Assembly: GCA_016712315.1 (NCBI GenBank)
Contig: JADJRG010000029.1
Span: forward strand, 62,001 to 126,000
DNA from: Nannocystis sp.
GTDB taxonomy: Bacteria; Myxococcota_A; Polyangia; Nannocystales; Nannocystaceae
Reading direction: 5' to 3'
Length of the DNA: 64,000 nt
This document shows, piece after piece, positions 32,946-41,765 of the stretch; within the stretch, counting starts at the first letter, position 1; every line of letters begins with the position of its first letter. The position numbers and the translations under genes are program-made. Under the pieces are notes generated by a model that made no database searches, had not been told where the DNA came from, and saw only the letters and a program-made list of their open reading frames with translations.

Positions 32946-34961
32946 ATGACCGCGGCAAGCCGATCCTCGACCTCCCCAGACCTCATGCTCGGTCGCACCG
33001 TCGGCACGCACTACGTCGTGCAGCAGCTCCTCGGGCGCGGTCGTCGGAGCACCACCTATCTGGCCGAGCACCGCACCCTGCACCGACGGGTGGTGGTCAA
33101 GCTGCTGGATGTGCCGTGGGCCGGCGATCCAGAGGCCGTGGCCCGCTTTGAGGCGGCCGCGCGCTCCCTCAGCACGATGGAGGCGCCGAACGTCGCGGCG
33201 GTGATCGACTTCGGGCGGGAGGGCGGTCGCGGGGTCTTCGTCGTCAACGAGCTGGCCGAGGGCGAGACGCTGGAGAAATTTCTCGTCCGCGAGGGGCCGC
33301 TGCCGGTGGAACTGTTCGTGCCGATCGCCTCGCAGATCCTCAAAGGGATCGGCGCGGCGCACACGCGGGGGCTCTTCCACCTCGACTTGAAGCCGGCAAA
33401 CGTGATGATCTGCAGCGACGGGGATCGCGGGCAGGTCAAGATCCTCGATTTGGGCCTGGTCCAGCTCTTTGAAGGGCATGTGAGCGGGGTCGAGGCGCCC
33501 GTAGTCGGCGACCCGGCGTACCAGGCGCCCGAGCAGATCACGCAGCGGCCGCTCGACTCTCGCACCGACACCTATGCGCTCGGCTGCCTCTTCTATCGGA
33601 TGCTGAGCGGTAAGACGCCCTTCTCCGGCAATGACGCGCAGATCCTCTATAGCCAGGTGCACGACGAGCCCAAGCGGCTGGCTGCGGTGATGCCGGCGGG
33701 CGCGAGCGTCTCCGAGGACTTGGCGGAGCTGATCCTCGATTGTATTCACAAGGACGCGGACGCGCGCCCCGTCGACGCCAATGAGATCGTGGAGCGGTTG
33801 ATCGACGCGGTCCCCGCGGCGCTGTTCCGCTTACCGGTGCCAGCGCCGCTCGGCGCAGAGCCTGAGGAGGAGGCGGCTGCGCCGGTGATCATGCCGGTGA
33901 GCTCGCGGCCGCCGCCGCCTCGACCGGCGCCGCCGGTGCGGGCGGTGACGCTGCCCGTCGAGGCAGATCCGGCGGATGAGTCGAGCTCGATGCGCCGCGT
34001 CGCGCCGGTGATCGGCGCCTTGGCGATCTCAGAGCCGGTGGCCGGACGTAGCGGCTGGAACTTGCAGGCCGAGGAGAGCCCGGCCCCGACGGCGGCGACG
34101 ACCGCGAAGAGCGGCGGAGGCGGCTGGGTGGTCGTGCTGCTGCTCATGGCGCTCGGCGGCTTGGCCGCGCTGTACTTCTTGCGCCCCGATCTGTTGGGGC
34201 TGGCGGCGCAGCCGCAGCCGACCCGCCCGCCTGTCTCCGCGCCTGCGGCGGCGCCGGTGGTGGCGGCGGCCGATTCGGAGCTCGCGCGCCTCTTGAGCGC
34301 CGCGCAGGCGAGCGAAGCTGCGGGCGATCGGACCGGCGCAGAGGCTGGCTACCGGAAGGTGCTGGCGATCGATCCCAGCCACGCCGGCGCGCAGCAGGCG
34401 TTGGCGGCGTTGGCTGCCCGGACGGCGCCCAGCGAGAGCGCGGGCGAGGTCGCTGTCGTTGACGCGAGCGCGGGCGCAGCGAGCGTAGGGGCCGAGGCGA
34501 GCGCGGGCGAGGCGAGCGCGGGCGAGGCGAGCGCGGGCGCGAACGAGCCGGCCGGCGAGAGCGCGGGCGAGGCGAGCGCGGGCGCGAACGAGCCGGCCGG
34601 TGAGAGCGCGGGCGAGGCGAGCGCGGGCGCCAATGAGCCGGCGGGCGAGAGCGCGGGCGAGGCGCCTGCGCCAGCGGGCGTGACCGCGTGGGTCGAATTC
34701 AAGGTCGCGCAGGCTGGGACCGTGATGCTCGACGGCAAGTCCGTAGGATCCGCGCCGGGTAAGGTCGCGCTGCCGCTCGGCAAGCAGGCGGTGCGGATCG
34801 AGGCGAAGGGGTTTATGCCGTGGGAGAAGACGATCACGGTGGTCGAGGGGATGGCGCCGGTGAAGGTGACGATGAAGCGCCGACGCGCCCCGGGTGATCC
34901 CGTGAACTTCGAATTCAACGAGGACGACGGCGTGCCGACGTCGCTGCAGATCAAGAAGTAG
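32946..34961 (+). CDS. Transmembrane Ser/Thr protein kinase with PEGA-like domain
   Basis: A ~671-aa protein. Kinase domain at ~15-290: glycine loop LLGRGRRSTTYLAEH, catalytic Lys in VVVKLLD, HLDLKPANVMI (Asp present, Arg of HRD replaced by Leu), DLG instead of DFG, PAYQAPEQ, DTYALGCLFYRMLSGKTPF. A Pro-rich linker and one transmembrane helix (WVVVLLLMALGGLAALYFL, ~400-420) follow. Then a tetratricopeptide-like unit (AGYRKVLAIDPSHAGAQQALAAL), a 15-residue GANEPAGESAGEASA repeat, and a PEGA-like end (VEFKVAQAGTVMLDGKSVGSAPGKVALPLGKQAVRIEAKGFMPWEKTI). A typical myxobacterial Hanks-type kinase; the substrate is unknown. It overlaps the convergent HAD gene by 11 bp. Confidence 0.88.
   Translation: MTAASRSSTSPDLMLGRTVGTHYVVQQLLGRGRRSTTYLAEHRTLHRRVVVKLLDVPWAGDPEAVARFEAAARSLSTMEAPNVAAVIDFGREGGRGVFVVNELAEGETLEKFLVREGPLPVELFVPIASQILKGIGAAHTRGLFHLDLKPANVMICSDGDRGQVKILDLGLVQLFEGHVSGVEAPVVGDPAYQAPEQITQRPLDSRTDTYALGCLFYRMLSGKTPFSGNDAQILYSQVHDEPKRLAAVMPAGASVSEDLAELILDCIHKDADARPVDANEIVERLIDAVPAALFRLPVPAPLGAEPEEEAAAPVIMPVSSRPPPPRPAPPVRAVTLPVEADPADESSSMRRVAPVIGALAISEPVAGRSGWNLQAEESPAPTAATTAKSGGGGWVVVLLLMALGGLAALYFLRPDLLGLAAQPQPTRPPVSAPAAAPVVAAADSELARLLSAAQASEAAGDRTGAEAGYRKVLAIDPSHAGAQQALAALAARTAPSESAGEVAVVDASAGAASVGAEASAGEASAGEASAGANEPAGESAGEASAGANEPAGESAGEASAGANEPAGESAGEAPAPAGVTAWVEFKVAQAGTVMLDGKSVGSAPGKVALPLGKQAVRIEAKGFMPWEKTITVVEGMAPVKVTMKRRRAPGDPVNFEFNEDDGVPTSLQIKK
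34534..34668 (+). repeat. 45-bp tandem repeat inside the kinase gene
   Basis: Three near-perfect copies of a 45-base unit that encodes GANEPAGESAGEASA, preceded by shorter GEASA repeats. In-frame copy-number change would alter only the length of the extracytoplasmic linker. Confidence 0.75.
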
Positions 34962-35394
34962 GCGCGCCGCAGGGGGCGGCGAGGGCGCGATCGATCGCGC
35001 CCTCGAGGTCGCGGCCGGGCCAGGCCCACAGCGCGGCGAGGCCGGCGGCGGCGGCGGCCTCGCAGTTGGCGGCGGTGTCGTCGATGAAGAGGCTGCCTCT
35101 TGGGACATGCTCGAGGAGCCGGGCGAAGAAGGCCGGCTCCGGCTTGGCGACGCCGAGCTGCGAGCTGAAGAGCCAGGCGTCGACGCGGCGGAGCGGGCCC
35201 GGGCTCGCGCGCAGGTGATCGGCCCAGCGGGCGTAGAGGTTGCTGGCGACGAGCAGGCGGTGGCCGCCGGCGTGCAGGCGCTCCAGCAGCTGCGCGCGGT
35301 CGGGGCGGAGGGCGAGCAGGCGGCCGGGCGCTAGCTCGCGCCAGGATGGTTCGGCGAGCACGCCGATGAGATCAAAGACGATCGCGGGGGGCAT
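34951..35394 (-). CDS. HAD-superfamily hydrolase
   Basis: A 147-aa protein, short for a HAD enzyme. Motif I VFDLIGVL (Asp nucleophile), motif II LLVASN, motif III Lys in GVAKPEPAFF, motif IV LFIDDTAANC. The layout matches the YihX/HAD-IA group of small-molecule phosphatases, with a very small cap. Its 3' end overlaps the kinase gene. Last of three same-strand genes with the nucleotidyltransferase and HD protein. Confidence 0.85.
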   Translation of the reverse strand: MPPAIVFDLIGVLAEPSWRELAPGRLLALRPDRAQLLERLHAGGHRLLVASNLYARWADHLRASPGPLRRVDAWLFSSQLGVAKPEPAFFARLLEHVPRGSLFIDDTAANCEAAAAAGLAALWAWPGRDLEGAIDRALAAPCGAPTS

Positions 35395-35412
35395 ACGCGG
35401 CGGTCAGGGCGG

Positions 35413-36426
35413 TCAGAGCAGGCCGAAGCGGAGCAGGTGCGCCCGGCTGTGCTCCCAGAGGTGGGCGAGGATCGCTTGGGCGGCGGCGTCGAAGCGCTCG
35501 GCGTTGGCGTGGAGCTCGCGGTAGTCGGGGTCGCGGGCGCGCTCGGCGTGGCTGAGCAGGTCGAGGCGGCGGCGGCGCGCTGGATCGGCGAGGGCGCCGA
35601 GGAAGCGGTCGTAGCTGGCGCAGAGCGGGGCGCAGAGGCGCGCGCCGCCGAGCGCGCTGATCCCGAGGATGACGCGGGCGAGGGGCGGGTCGCCGAGGTG
35701 GGCGGCGATCAGCGGCTCGCGGGCGTCGTCGTCCGGCTGCTGCGCGGCCCAGCAGAAGAGGACGAGGTTGGCGAGGTGCCAGAGCTTGCGCGAGTGGCGG
35801 AGCTTGAGGTTGCGCAGCGCCCAGGCCTTGCCGACGACGTCGACCTTGAAGCGGTAGTCGACGCAGACGGTGCGATAGTAGCGCTGGAGGTCGTTGCTGA
35901 GGGCGCTGAGGTAGCGGCCTCGGGCGATGGTGTCTCGGGTGTAGGCGCCGAAGAGGGCGTCGACGGCGGCGCGGGCCTGGGCGGGCTCGGCGAGCCAAGC
36001 GCCCTCGGTGAGCAGGAGGGCGCGGTAGGTGAGGTGCTCGTTGCTGTCGCCGTGGCCGCCGATCTCGCCGAGCAGGGCCTCGAGGGCGAGCGGGCGGCGG
36101 AAGGTCTTGTCGGCGACGTCGAAGCCGAGCGCGCGCAGGCGGTCGACGGCGCGGGGGCGCGCCCGCTCGGCGGCGTCGTGATCGCAGGCGCCGCGGCGGT
36201 AGACGACCGCGAGGTCGAGGTCGCTGGCGGGGGAGGCCTCGAGGCGGCCGAGCGAGCCGAGGGCGAAGATCGCTAGGCCCTCCGGCCATGTCTCTTGGGA
36301 CAGGTCATGACGGGCGGCGCAGAGGCGCGCCCACGAGCCGGCGGCGGCGGCGAGCAGGTGCGGCCCGTCCGCGGCGGCGAGGCCGACCTGGGGGAGCAGC
36401 GCGGCGTAGTCGACGGGGGCTCTCAC
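35413..36426 (-). CDS. Nucleotidyltransferase-fold protein (GlnD/DUF294-like)
   Basis: A ~337-aa protein. FALGSLGRLEASPASDLDLAVVY (~residues 60-80) is the GS.GR...D.D metal-binding motif of the GlnD/KNTase fold. A helical domain (KAWALRNLKLRHSRKLWHLANLVLF) follows. GTG at 36426 (VRAPVDYAALLPQV) is preferred; the longer frame to 36609 overlaps the HD gene and is arginine/serine-rich. The likely role is nucleotide transfer to a protein or small molecule. 25 bp after the HD gene and 18 bp before the HAD gene. Confidence 0.75.
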   Translation of the reverse strand: MRAPVDYAALLPQVGLAAADGPHLLAAAAGSWARLCAARHDLSQETWPEGLAIFALGSLGRLEASPASDLDLAVVYRRGACDHDAAERARPRAVDRLRALGFDVADKTFRRPLALEALLGEIGGHGDSNEHLTYRALLLTEGAWLAEPAQARAAVDALFGAYTRDTIARGRYLSALSNDLQRYYRTVCVDYRFKVDVVGKAWALRNLKLRHSRKLWHLANLVLFCWAAQQPDDDAREPLIAAHLGDPPLARVILGISALGGARLCAPLCASYDRFLGALADPARRRRLDLLSHAERARDPDYRELHANAERFDAAAQAILAHLWEHSRAHLLRFGLL

Positions 36427-36451
36427 GGCTGGGAAACCTCGGCGCGGGCGC

Positions 36452-37531
36452 TCATAGATCGGGCGCCTCGAGGGGCGGGGCGTCGTCGCCGCTGAGCCCG
36501 TCGCTGAAGCCGGGGAGCACGAGCTGGCTGTGGCTGTGGCGCGGCACGAGCACGAGGACCTGGCGCTCGTGGCGGTAGCGCTGCGGCCACGCCTCGATCG
36601 GCAGGCCATCGGCGCCCGGGATGACGCTGCGGTCGAGGAAGTAGCGCTTGCGGGCGCGACGGAGGAGGAAGGGGCCGAGGCCCTGCTGGATCAGGCGGTA
36701 GCGGCTGTCCCCGCCGGAGGAGAGGCCGCTGGCGTGGGCTTGCTCGTCGACGAGGTGGGCGAGCGCTCGATCGTCGAAGGCCTCGAGCTGCTCGAAGACG
36801 CTGCGATCGAAGCGGCCCTCGACCGCGGCGGAGAGGCCGGCTTCGCAGAGGATGTTGGAGGGGAGGTTGATGATGTCGCCGTAGACGCGATCCTTGAGGG
36901 CCCAGAAGCGATCGAGGTGCGGTAGCGCCTCGGCGGCGATCCAGAGGCGGCCGCGGCGGAGGAGGAAAGGGGCGCTCGGCAGGCGCAGGCCGGGGATCCG
37001 AAAGGCGCGCGCGGCCCGGGTGATGCCGTCGAGGGTGTCGAGGTTGATCGGGGCGCGCAGCAGCGCGGCGAGGGGGGCGAGCTCGGGGTCCTGCTGCTCG
37101 CCCTGGACGATCGACCAGGTGCGCTCAGGATCGACGCCGGCGGCGAGCAGGTCAGGCCGCAGCGAGCGGGCGGCGGGGATCGGGCCGTCGCCGAGGATCA
37201 GCCAGCGAGAGATGACGTGGTGATCGACGCCGAGGGCGCGCTTGAAGCCGGGCTCAGCGGCGTGGGAGAGCGGGTAGTGGCCGATGTCGTGGAGCAGGCA
37301 GGCGGCGACGAAGACGCGCTTGGCCTCGCCGCTGAGCTCGATCGACTCGGCGAGGTCGAGGCCGAGCGCGGCGACGCCGAGGGAGTGCTGGAGGCGATCA
37401 GGGGCGCGCGCGCTCTGCGGGTGGCGATCGAGGGTGCCGAGGAACGAGATCCGGCCGAGGCGGCGCAGCCAAGGCGAGGCCAAGAGGCGGGCCCCGAGGA
37501 GGCCGCGGAGGCGGGCTGAGGTGGCGACCAC
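36452..37531 (-). CDS. HD-domain phosphohydrolase-like protein
   Basis: A 359-aa protein with the HD motif set: RLQHSLGV (His), LLHDIGHYPLSHAAE (His-Asp and His), and downstream NLDTLDGITRAAR (Asp), as in dGTPase/SAMHD1-type HD hydrolases. It probably hydrolyses a nucleotide. First of a three-gene operon with a nucleotidyltransferase and a HAD phosphatase, all acting on phosphate esters. The substrate is unknown. Confidence 0.8.
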   Translation of the reverse strand: MVATSARLRGLLGARLLASPWLRRLGRISFLGTLDRHPQSARAPDRLQHSLGVAALGLDLAESIELSGEAKRVFVAACLLHDIGHYPLSHAAEPGFKRALGVDHHVISRWLILGDGPIPAARSLRPDLLAAGVDPERTWSIVQGEQQDPELAPLAALLRAPINLDTLDGITRAARAFRIPGLRLPSAPFLLRRGRLWIAAEALPHLDRFWALKDRVYGDIINLPSNILCEAGLSAAVEGRFDRSVFEQLEAFDDRALAHLVDEQAHASGLSSGGDSRYRLIQQGLGPFLLRRARKRYFLDRSVIPGADGLPIEAWPQRYRHERQVLVLVPRHSHSQLVLPGFSDGLSGDDAPPLEAPDL

Positions 37532-37652
37532 GAGCGCGCCGAGCGTACCACGGGCGCGCCCCCGAGCGCGGGATCGGGCGCGGCCTCAGCCAGGGTCTCG
37601 GGGGCGGAGGGCCGGAGATGGCGTTGCCAGGCGGCGCGGGATCGGGCAATGC

Positions 37653-38150
37653 ATGGCGGCCATGTCCGCGCCTGCACCGACGAATTTCTGGTTGATGAAG
37701 AGCGAGCCGGAGGCGTTCTCGATCGGCGATCTGAGGTCCGCAGGGCGCGCGCCGTGGGACGGGGTGCGCAACTATCAGGCCCGAAACTTCATCCGCGACC
37801 AGATGAAGGTCGGCGATCTGGCGCTCTTCTACCGCTCGAACGCGTCGCCGCCGGGGGTGGTCGGCGTCGCGCGGGTGGCGAGCGCGGCGCGTCCAGATCC
37901 GACGGCGCTGGATCCCAAGCACGCGGGCTTTGATCCGCGCTCGGATCCGCAGGCGCCGCGGTGGTTCCTGGTGGATGTGGAGTTCGTCGAGGAGCTGGCG
38001 GCGCCGGTGAGCTTGGCGGCGCTCAAACAAGACCCGGCGCTGAAGGACATGCTGGTGGTGCAGAAGGGGCAGCGCCTGAGCGTGCAGCCGGTGACCGCGG
38101 GGGAGTTCTCGCGGGTGCTCGAGCTGGGCAGGGCGACGGGGTCGGGATGA
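37653..38150 (+). CDS. EVE-domain protein
   Basis: A ~165-aa protein that is nearly all EVE domain (PUA-like fold): FWLMKSEPEAFSIGDL, WDGVRNYQARNFIRDQMKVGDLALFYRSNASPPGVVGVARV, DPRSDPQAPRWFLVDVEF, LKDMLVVQKGQRLSVQPV. EVE proteins bind modified bases in DNA or RNA. ATG at 37662 is nearly as good a start. It is divergent from the HD operon. Confidence 0.9.
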   Translation: MAAMSAPAPTNFWLMKSEPEAFSIGDLRSAGRAPWDGVRNYQARNFIRDQMKVGDLALFYRSNASPPGVVGVARVASAARPDPTALDPKHAGFDPRSDPQAPRWFLVDVEFVEELAAPVSLAALKQDPALKDMLVVQKGQRLSVQPVTAGEFSRVLELGRATGSG

Positions 38151-38184
38151 GCTGGCTGAAGAGGCAGGTCGGTGGCGACGCGCT

Positions 38185-39243
38185 CTAGCCGGCGATCCGC
38201 AGCTTCGGGGCGATCCCGCCGGCTTCGCCGATCATGCGGAGGACCGCGTCGACCCAGTGAGGCTCGCTGTTGAGGCCAGGGACCAAGCGGAGGGCCTCGC
38301 CGCCGGCGGCGCGGAAGTCTTCGTCGGCGCGCATGCCGATCTCTTCGAGGGTCTCGAGGCAGTCGGCGACGAAGGCAGGGCAAAAGACGGCGACCCGGCG
38401 GACGCCGCGGCGGGCGAGCTCGGGCAGGACTTCGTCGGTGTACGGACGGATCCAGGGGGTGCGGCCGAGCCGCGACTGGAAGCAGGTGGAGACGCCAGCA
38501 GGATCGAGGCCGAGGCGGGCGATCAGGGCGCGTGAGGTGGCGTAGCACTGGGCGCGGTAGCAGCTGCGGTTGGCGTCGATGATCGCGTCGCAGCAGCCGC
38601 TCTGGCGCAGGCAGTGCTGGCCGCTGGGGTCGCTCTTGTGCATGTGGCGCTCAGGCAGGCCGTGGTAGGAGAAGACGACGTGATCCGGGCGCAGCTCGTT
38701 GAGGATCGGGGCGCCGCGCTGGGCGAGGGCGTCGATGAAGCTGGGGTGGTCGTAGAATGGGGGGACGACCCAGAGGTACGGGGTGTTCCAGAGCTCTCCG
38801 GCGGCCTTGTAGAGGGCCTCCAGGGTCGATCCGGTGGAGGAGGCGGCGTAGTGCGGGTAGAGGGGGAAGACGAGCAGGCGATCGCAGCCGCGATCACGCA
38901 GGGCGCGTAGGCCGTCGGCGAGGCTAGGCGCGCCGTAGCGCATGGCGAGCGCGACCTCGCTCTCGGGGAGGCGCTCCTGGACGGCGGCGGCGAGGGCCTT
39001 GCTGTGGACGAGCAGCGGCGAGCCTTCGGGGGTCCAGATCTTGCGGTAGGCCTCGGCGGAGCGGGCAGGGCGCAGGCGGAGGATGATGAGGTGTAAGAGG
39101 ATCCAGCGGGCGACCGGGTGGATGTCGATGACCCGCGGATCGGCGAGGAACTCGGCGAGGTAGCGGCGCACCTCGGGCGCGTGAGGGGCGTCAGGGGTGC
39201 CGAGGTTGACGAGGAGGACGCCGAGCTTCACGGGGGCGGTCAT
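38185..39243 (-). CDS. hemH: Ferrochelatase
   Basis: A ~352-aa protein. It inserts Fe2+ into protoporphyrin IX, the last step of protoheme synthesis. GVLLVNLGTPDAPHAPEVRRYLAEFLADPRVI is the family N terminus; SYHGLPERHMHKSDPSGQHC carries the catalytic His; ST.CFQSRLGRTPWIRPYTDEVLPELARRGVRRVAVFCPAFVADCLETLEEI is the conserved C-terminal block. Internal Cys (HCLRQSGCC...CYRAQC) could bind a [2Fe-2S] cluster, as reported for some bacterial ferrochelatases, including a myxobacterial one. Start MTAPVK is preferred to the longer upstream frame. Confidence 0.95.
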   Translation of the reverse strand: MTAPVKLGVLLVNLGTPDAPHAPEVRRYLAEFLADPRVIDIHPVARWILLHLIILRLRPARSAEAYRKIWTPEGSPLLVHSKALAAAVQERLPESEVALAMRYGAPSLADGLRALRDRGCDRLLVFPLYPHYAASSTGSTLEALYKAAGELWNTPYLWVVPPFYDHPSFIDALAQRGAPILNELRPDHVVFSYHGLPERHMHKSDPSGQHCLRQSGCCDAIIDANRSCYRAQCYATSRALIARLGLDPAGVSTCFQSRLGRTPWIRPYTDEVLPELARRGVRRVAVFCPAFVADCLETLEEIGMRADEDFRAAGGEALRLVPGLNSEPHWVDAVLRMIGEAGGIAPKLRIAG

Positions 39244-39301
39244 GCGCGGTGCTATGGTGTCGCCGGTCGCGCGCGGGCGCAAGGCGCGAGGAGGTGGGCG
39301 T

Positions 39302-40132
39302 GTGATCCCTGAGCTGCCGAGCTCGCTCGTGGTCGATGAGGATCGGGTCGATCTGTGGTGGATCGATCCGCGTGAGATCCGGGATCCGGAGGCGCTCGAG
39401 CGCCTCGCCGCGTGGTTGAGCGCGGACGAGGTGGCGCGGCGCGGACGCTTCGTCTTTGAGCGGCATCGCCATGACTTCTTGATCGCGCGGGCGCTGGTGC
39501 GGGGGGTGCTCGCGCGCTACACAGGGATCGAGCCGGCGGGGCTGCGCTTCTCCGCGGGGCCGCACGGGCGGCCAGCGCTGGCGCCAGGGTGCGCGGGCGC
39601 GGCGGCGGGGCTGCGCTTCAACCTGTCGCATACGGAGGGGCGGGCGGTGTTGGCGGTGGCCTGCGACGAGATCGGGGTGGACGTGGAGGCGAGCGCGCGC
39701 AAGGGGGAGCCGGCGAAGATCGCGGAGCGCTTCTTCGCGCCGGCCGAGGTGGCGGCGCTGCGCGGGCTGGTCGACGAGGCGGCCCAGCGCGAGCGCTTCT
39801 TCGCGTACTGGACGCTGAAGGAGGCGTACATCAAGGGGGTCGGGGTCGGGGTCGGCTTGGGGCTCGATAATTTTTGGTTTGATCTGGGACGAGCTGATCC
39901 GACCGACGTGAGCGCTGCGCCGGCGGGGGCCGATGGTTGGTCGACGATCGCCGCGACAGGCGATCAGATCCGCTTCGCGCCAGGCTTCGCGGACGACCCT
40001 TCGGCGTGGTTCTTCACCAAAATGTCCCTTGGTTCAGGATTTCCGGGGGCGATCGCGGCGCGTCGGCCAGGGCGAGCGGCGCCGACGGTGCGGGCGCGGG
40101 CGGCGGCGCTGGGGCGACGCGGGCTGGGCTGA
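39302..40132 (+). CDS. 4'-phosphopantetheinyl transferase (Sfp type)
   Basis: A ~276-aa protein that transfers phosphopantetheine from CoA to carrier proteins (PKS/NRPS/fatty-acid synthases). Motifs: ARALVRGVLARY, LRFNLSHTEGRAVLAV, GVDVEASARKGEPAKIAERFFAPAEVAAL (the GVDVE metal site), FFAYWTLKEAYIKGVGVGV (WTLKEAY.K). The GTG at 39302 gives a typical start; upstream starts are also open. In myxobacteria it serves secondary-metabolite carrier proteins. Adjacent and divergent to hemH. Confidence 0.92.
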   Translation: MIPELPSSLVVDEDRVDLWWIDPREIRDPEALERLAAWLSADEVARRGRFVFERHRHDFLIARALVRGVLARYTGIEPAGLRFSAGPHGRPALAPGCAGAAAGLRFNLSHTEGRAVLAVACDEIGVDVEASARKGEPAKIAERFFAPAEVAALRGLVDEAAQRERFFAYWTLKEAYIKGVGVGVGLGLDNFWFDLGRADPTDVSAAPAGADGWSTIAATGDQIRFAPGFADDPSAWFFTKMSLGSGFPGAIAARRPGRAAPTVRARAAALGRRGLG

Positions 40133-40305
40133 GGAGATCCTCGACGATGTGTCGGTACCGCCGGTGGCGCTGGTACGGCGCCGGGCGATCCGTGCGTCGA
40201 CGCGCGCGAACGAGCGCCCCTGCCCGGACGGGATGGCGTGCGCGCAGGGGTTTGGCGGCGGGAAGCCGCCGTCGGCTTTGTGGCCGCACTGAGCGGCGTG
40301 ATCGC

Positions 40306-41646
40306 CTACCAGGCGCTGACAGACATGATCATCGAGTCCGGGTTGTTGCCGCCGCAGCAGCCGGTGGTCTGGTCGTTGTCCTCGACCGCGCGGAGCTCGA
40401 TCGCGGCGCACTTGCGCGGGGTGAAGGTGACCTTGCAGCCGTTGCTCATCGCCGAGTCGATGCACTGCTTGCCGTTGGTGACGATCGTGCCGGCCTTGAC
40501 GCCGTCGCAGTAGATGTCCCAGGAGCCGGCGCAGACGTTGGTGCTCGCGTAGGTGGTGATCCCGACGTTCTGGACGCAGGTCTCGGCGCCCGAGCAGGTG
40601 ATCGCCTCGCCGAAGCTCTGGAAGTTCTGGCCGTCGGCGTTCCAGTTCCAGACGTCTTGGTCGCAGGGGTTGCCGTTCCAGCAGCCAGAGGCGCTGTCGA
40701 GGGACATGTTGTTGAGGGGCGCGCGCTGGCCGCTGGGCACGCACTGGTTGTTCTTGCACATGTTCGTGCAGGTGTCGTCGTTGTTGCTGTTGCCGTCGTC
40801 GCACTCCTCGCCGGCCTGGATGAAGCCGTCGCCGCACTTGGCGCTCTTGCACATGTTCGTGCAGGCGTCGGTGTTGGACTGGTTAGCGTCGTCGCACTCC
40901 TCGCCGGCTTGCACGTGGCCGTCGCCGCACTTGGCGTTGAGGCAGAGGGCGGTGCAGGCGTCGGTGTTGATGTCATTTCCGTCGTCGCACTCCTCGCCGG
41001 CTTGGACGAGGCCGTCGCCGCAGGAGGGGGGCGCGCACTTGGTGGTGCACTCGTCGTCTTCCTCGTCGTTGCCGTCGTCGCAGGCTTCGACGCCCTCTTG
41101 GACGAAGCCGTCGCCGCAGGCGGCGAGCTCGCAGGCGCTCAAGCACGCGTCGGTGTCGTCGTCGTTGCCGTCGTCGCAGGCTTCGACGCCCTCGTGGACG
41201 AAGCCGTCGCCGCAGGCGGCGGCCTTGCAGGTGTCGAGGCAAGCGTCCGCGTTGTCCGGGTTGGCGTCGTCGCACTCTTCGACGCCGTCGTGGACGAAGC
41301 CGTCGCCGCAGGCGGCGGTCTTACACTCGGCGGTGCAGGCGTTGGCGTCGCCGTTGCCCCGCCCGTCGTCGCACTCTTCGCCGGCCTCGAGGACGCCGTT
41401 GCCGCAGGCGGGCGGCATGACGCTGGTGTCGCTCTCGGTGCCTGGGTCCGTGTCCGTGACCGCGTTGGTGGTCGAGGTGGTCGTTGTGCTCGAGGTCGTG
41501 GCGTCGTCGGTGGTGCCGACGGTCGTGTCGGTCGTGCTGGGGTTGGTGGTTGTGGTTGTGGCGGTGGCGGTGAAGCTGGTGTCACTCTGACCGCTGTCGC
41601 CGGAGCACGCTGTGAGGGCCGCGAGAAGGGCGATGGGCGCCTGCAT
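40306..41646 (-). CDS. Seven-repeat DUF4215 lipoprotein
   Basis: A ~446-aa surface lipoprotein. MQAPIALLAALTAC (lipobox LTAC), a Ser/Thr/Asp linker, then seven Cys-rich repeats of ~32 residues (CG.G....GEECDDGN...D.C...C). The C-terminal ~120-residue domain (CVPSGQRAPLNNMSLDS..., VNTGC-like Cys pairs, CAAIELRAVEDNDQTTGCCGGN) is not recognised. Repeats like this are expanded in myxobacterial surface proteins; adhesion or Ca binding is possible. Starts after a longer ORF start at 41706 that lacks a signal. Confidence 0.85.
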   Translation of the reverse strand: MQAPIALLAALTACSGDSGQSDTSFTATATTTTTNPSTTDTTVGTTDDATTSSTTTTSTTNAVTDTDPGTESDTSVMPPACGNGVLEAGEECDDGRGNGDANACTAECKTAACGDGFVHDGVEECDDANPDNADACLDTCKAAACGDGFVHEGVEACDDGNDDDTDACLSACELAACGDGFVQEGVEACDDGNDEEDDECTTKCAPPSCGDGLVQAGEECDDGNDINTDACTALCLNAKCGDGHVQAGEECDDANQSNTDACTNMCKSAKCGDGFIQAGEECDDGNSNNDDTCTNMCKNNQCVPSGQRAPLNNMSLDSASGCWNGNPCDQDVWNWNADGQNFQSFGEAITCSGAETCVQNVGITTYASTNVCAGSWDIYCDGVKAGTIVTNGKQCIDSAMSNGCKVTFTPRKCAAIELRAVEDNDQTTGCCGGNNPDSMIMSVSAW

Positions 41647-41765
41647 GCGGCGGATCCGGCCGCGGAGCGCTGTCACGATAGAGATGTGCATTTGTTCATG
41701 GTGCACTCAGCAGCGGTCGCGGCGTCAAGCGGCAGGGCGAGCGCCGCCTGATCGCGCGGTGTTGA

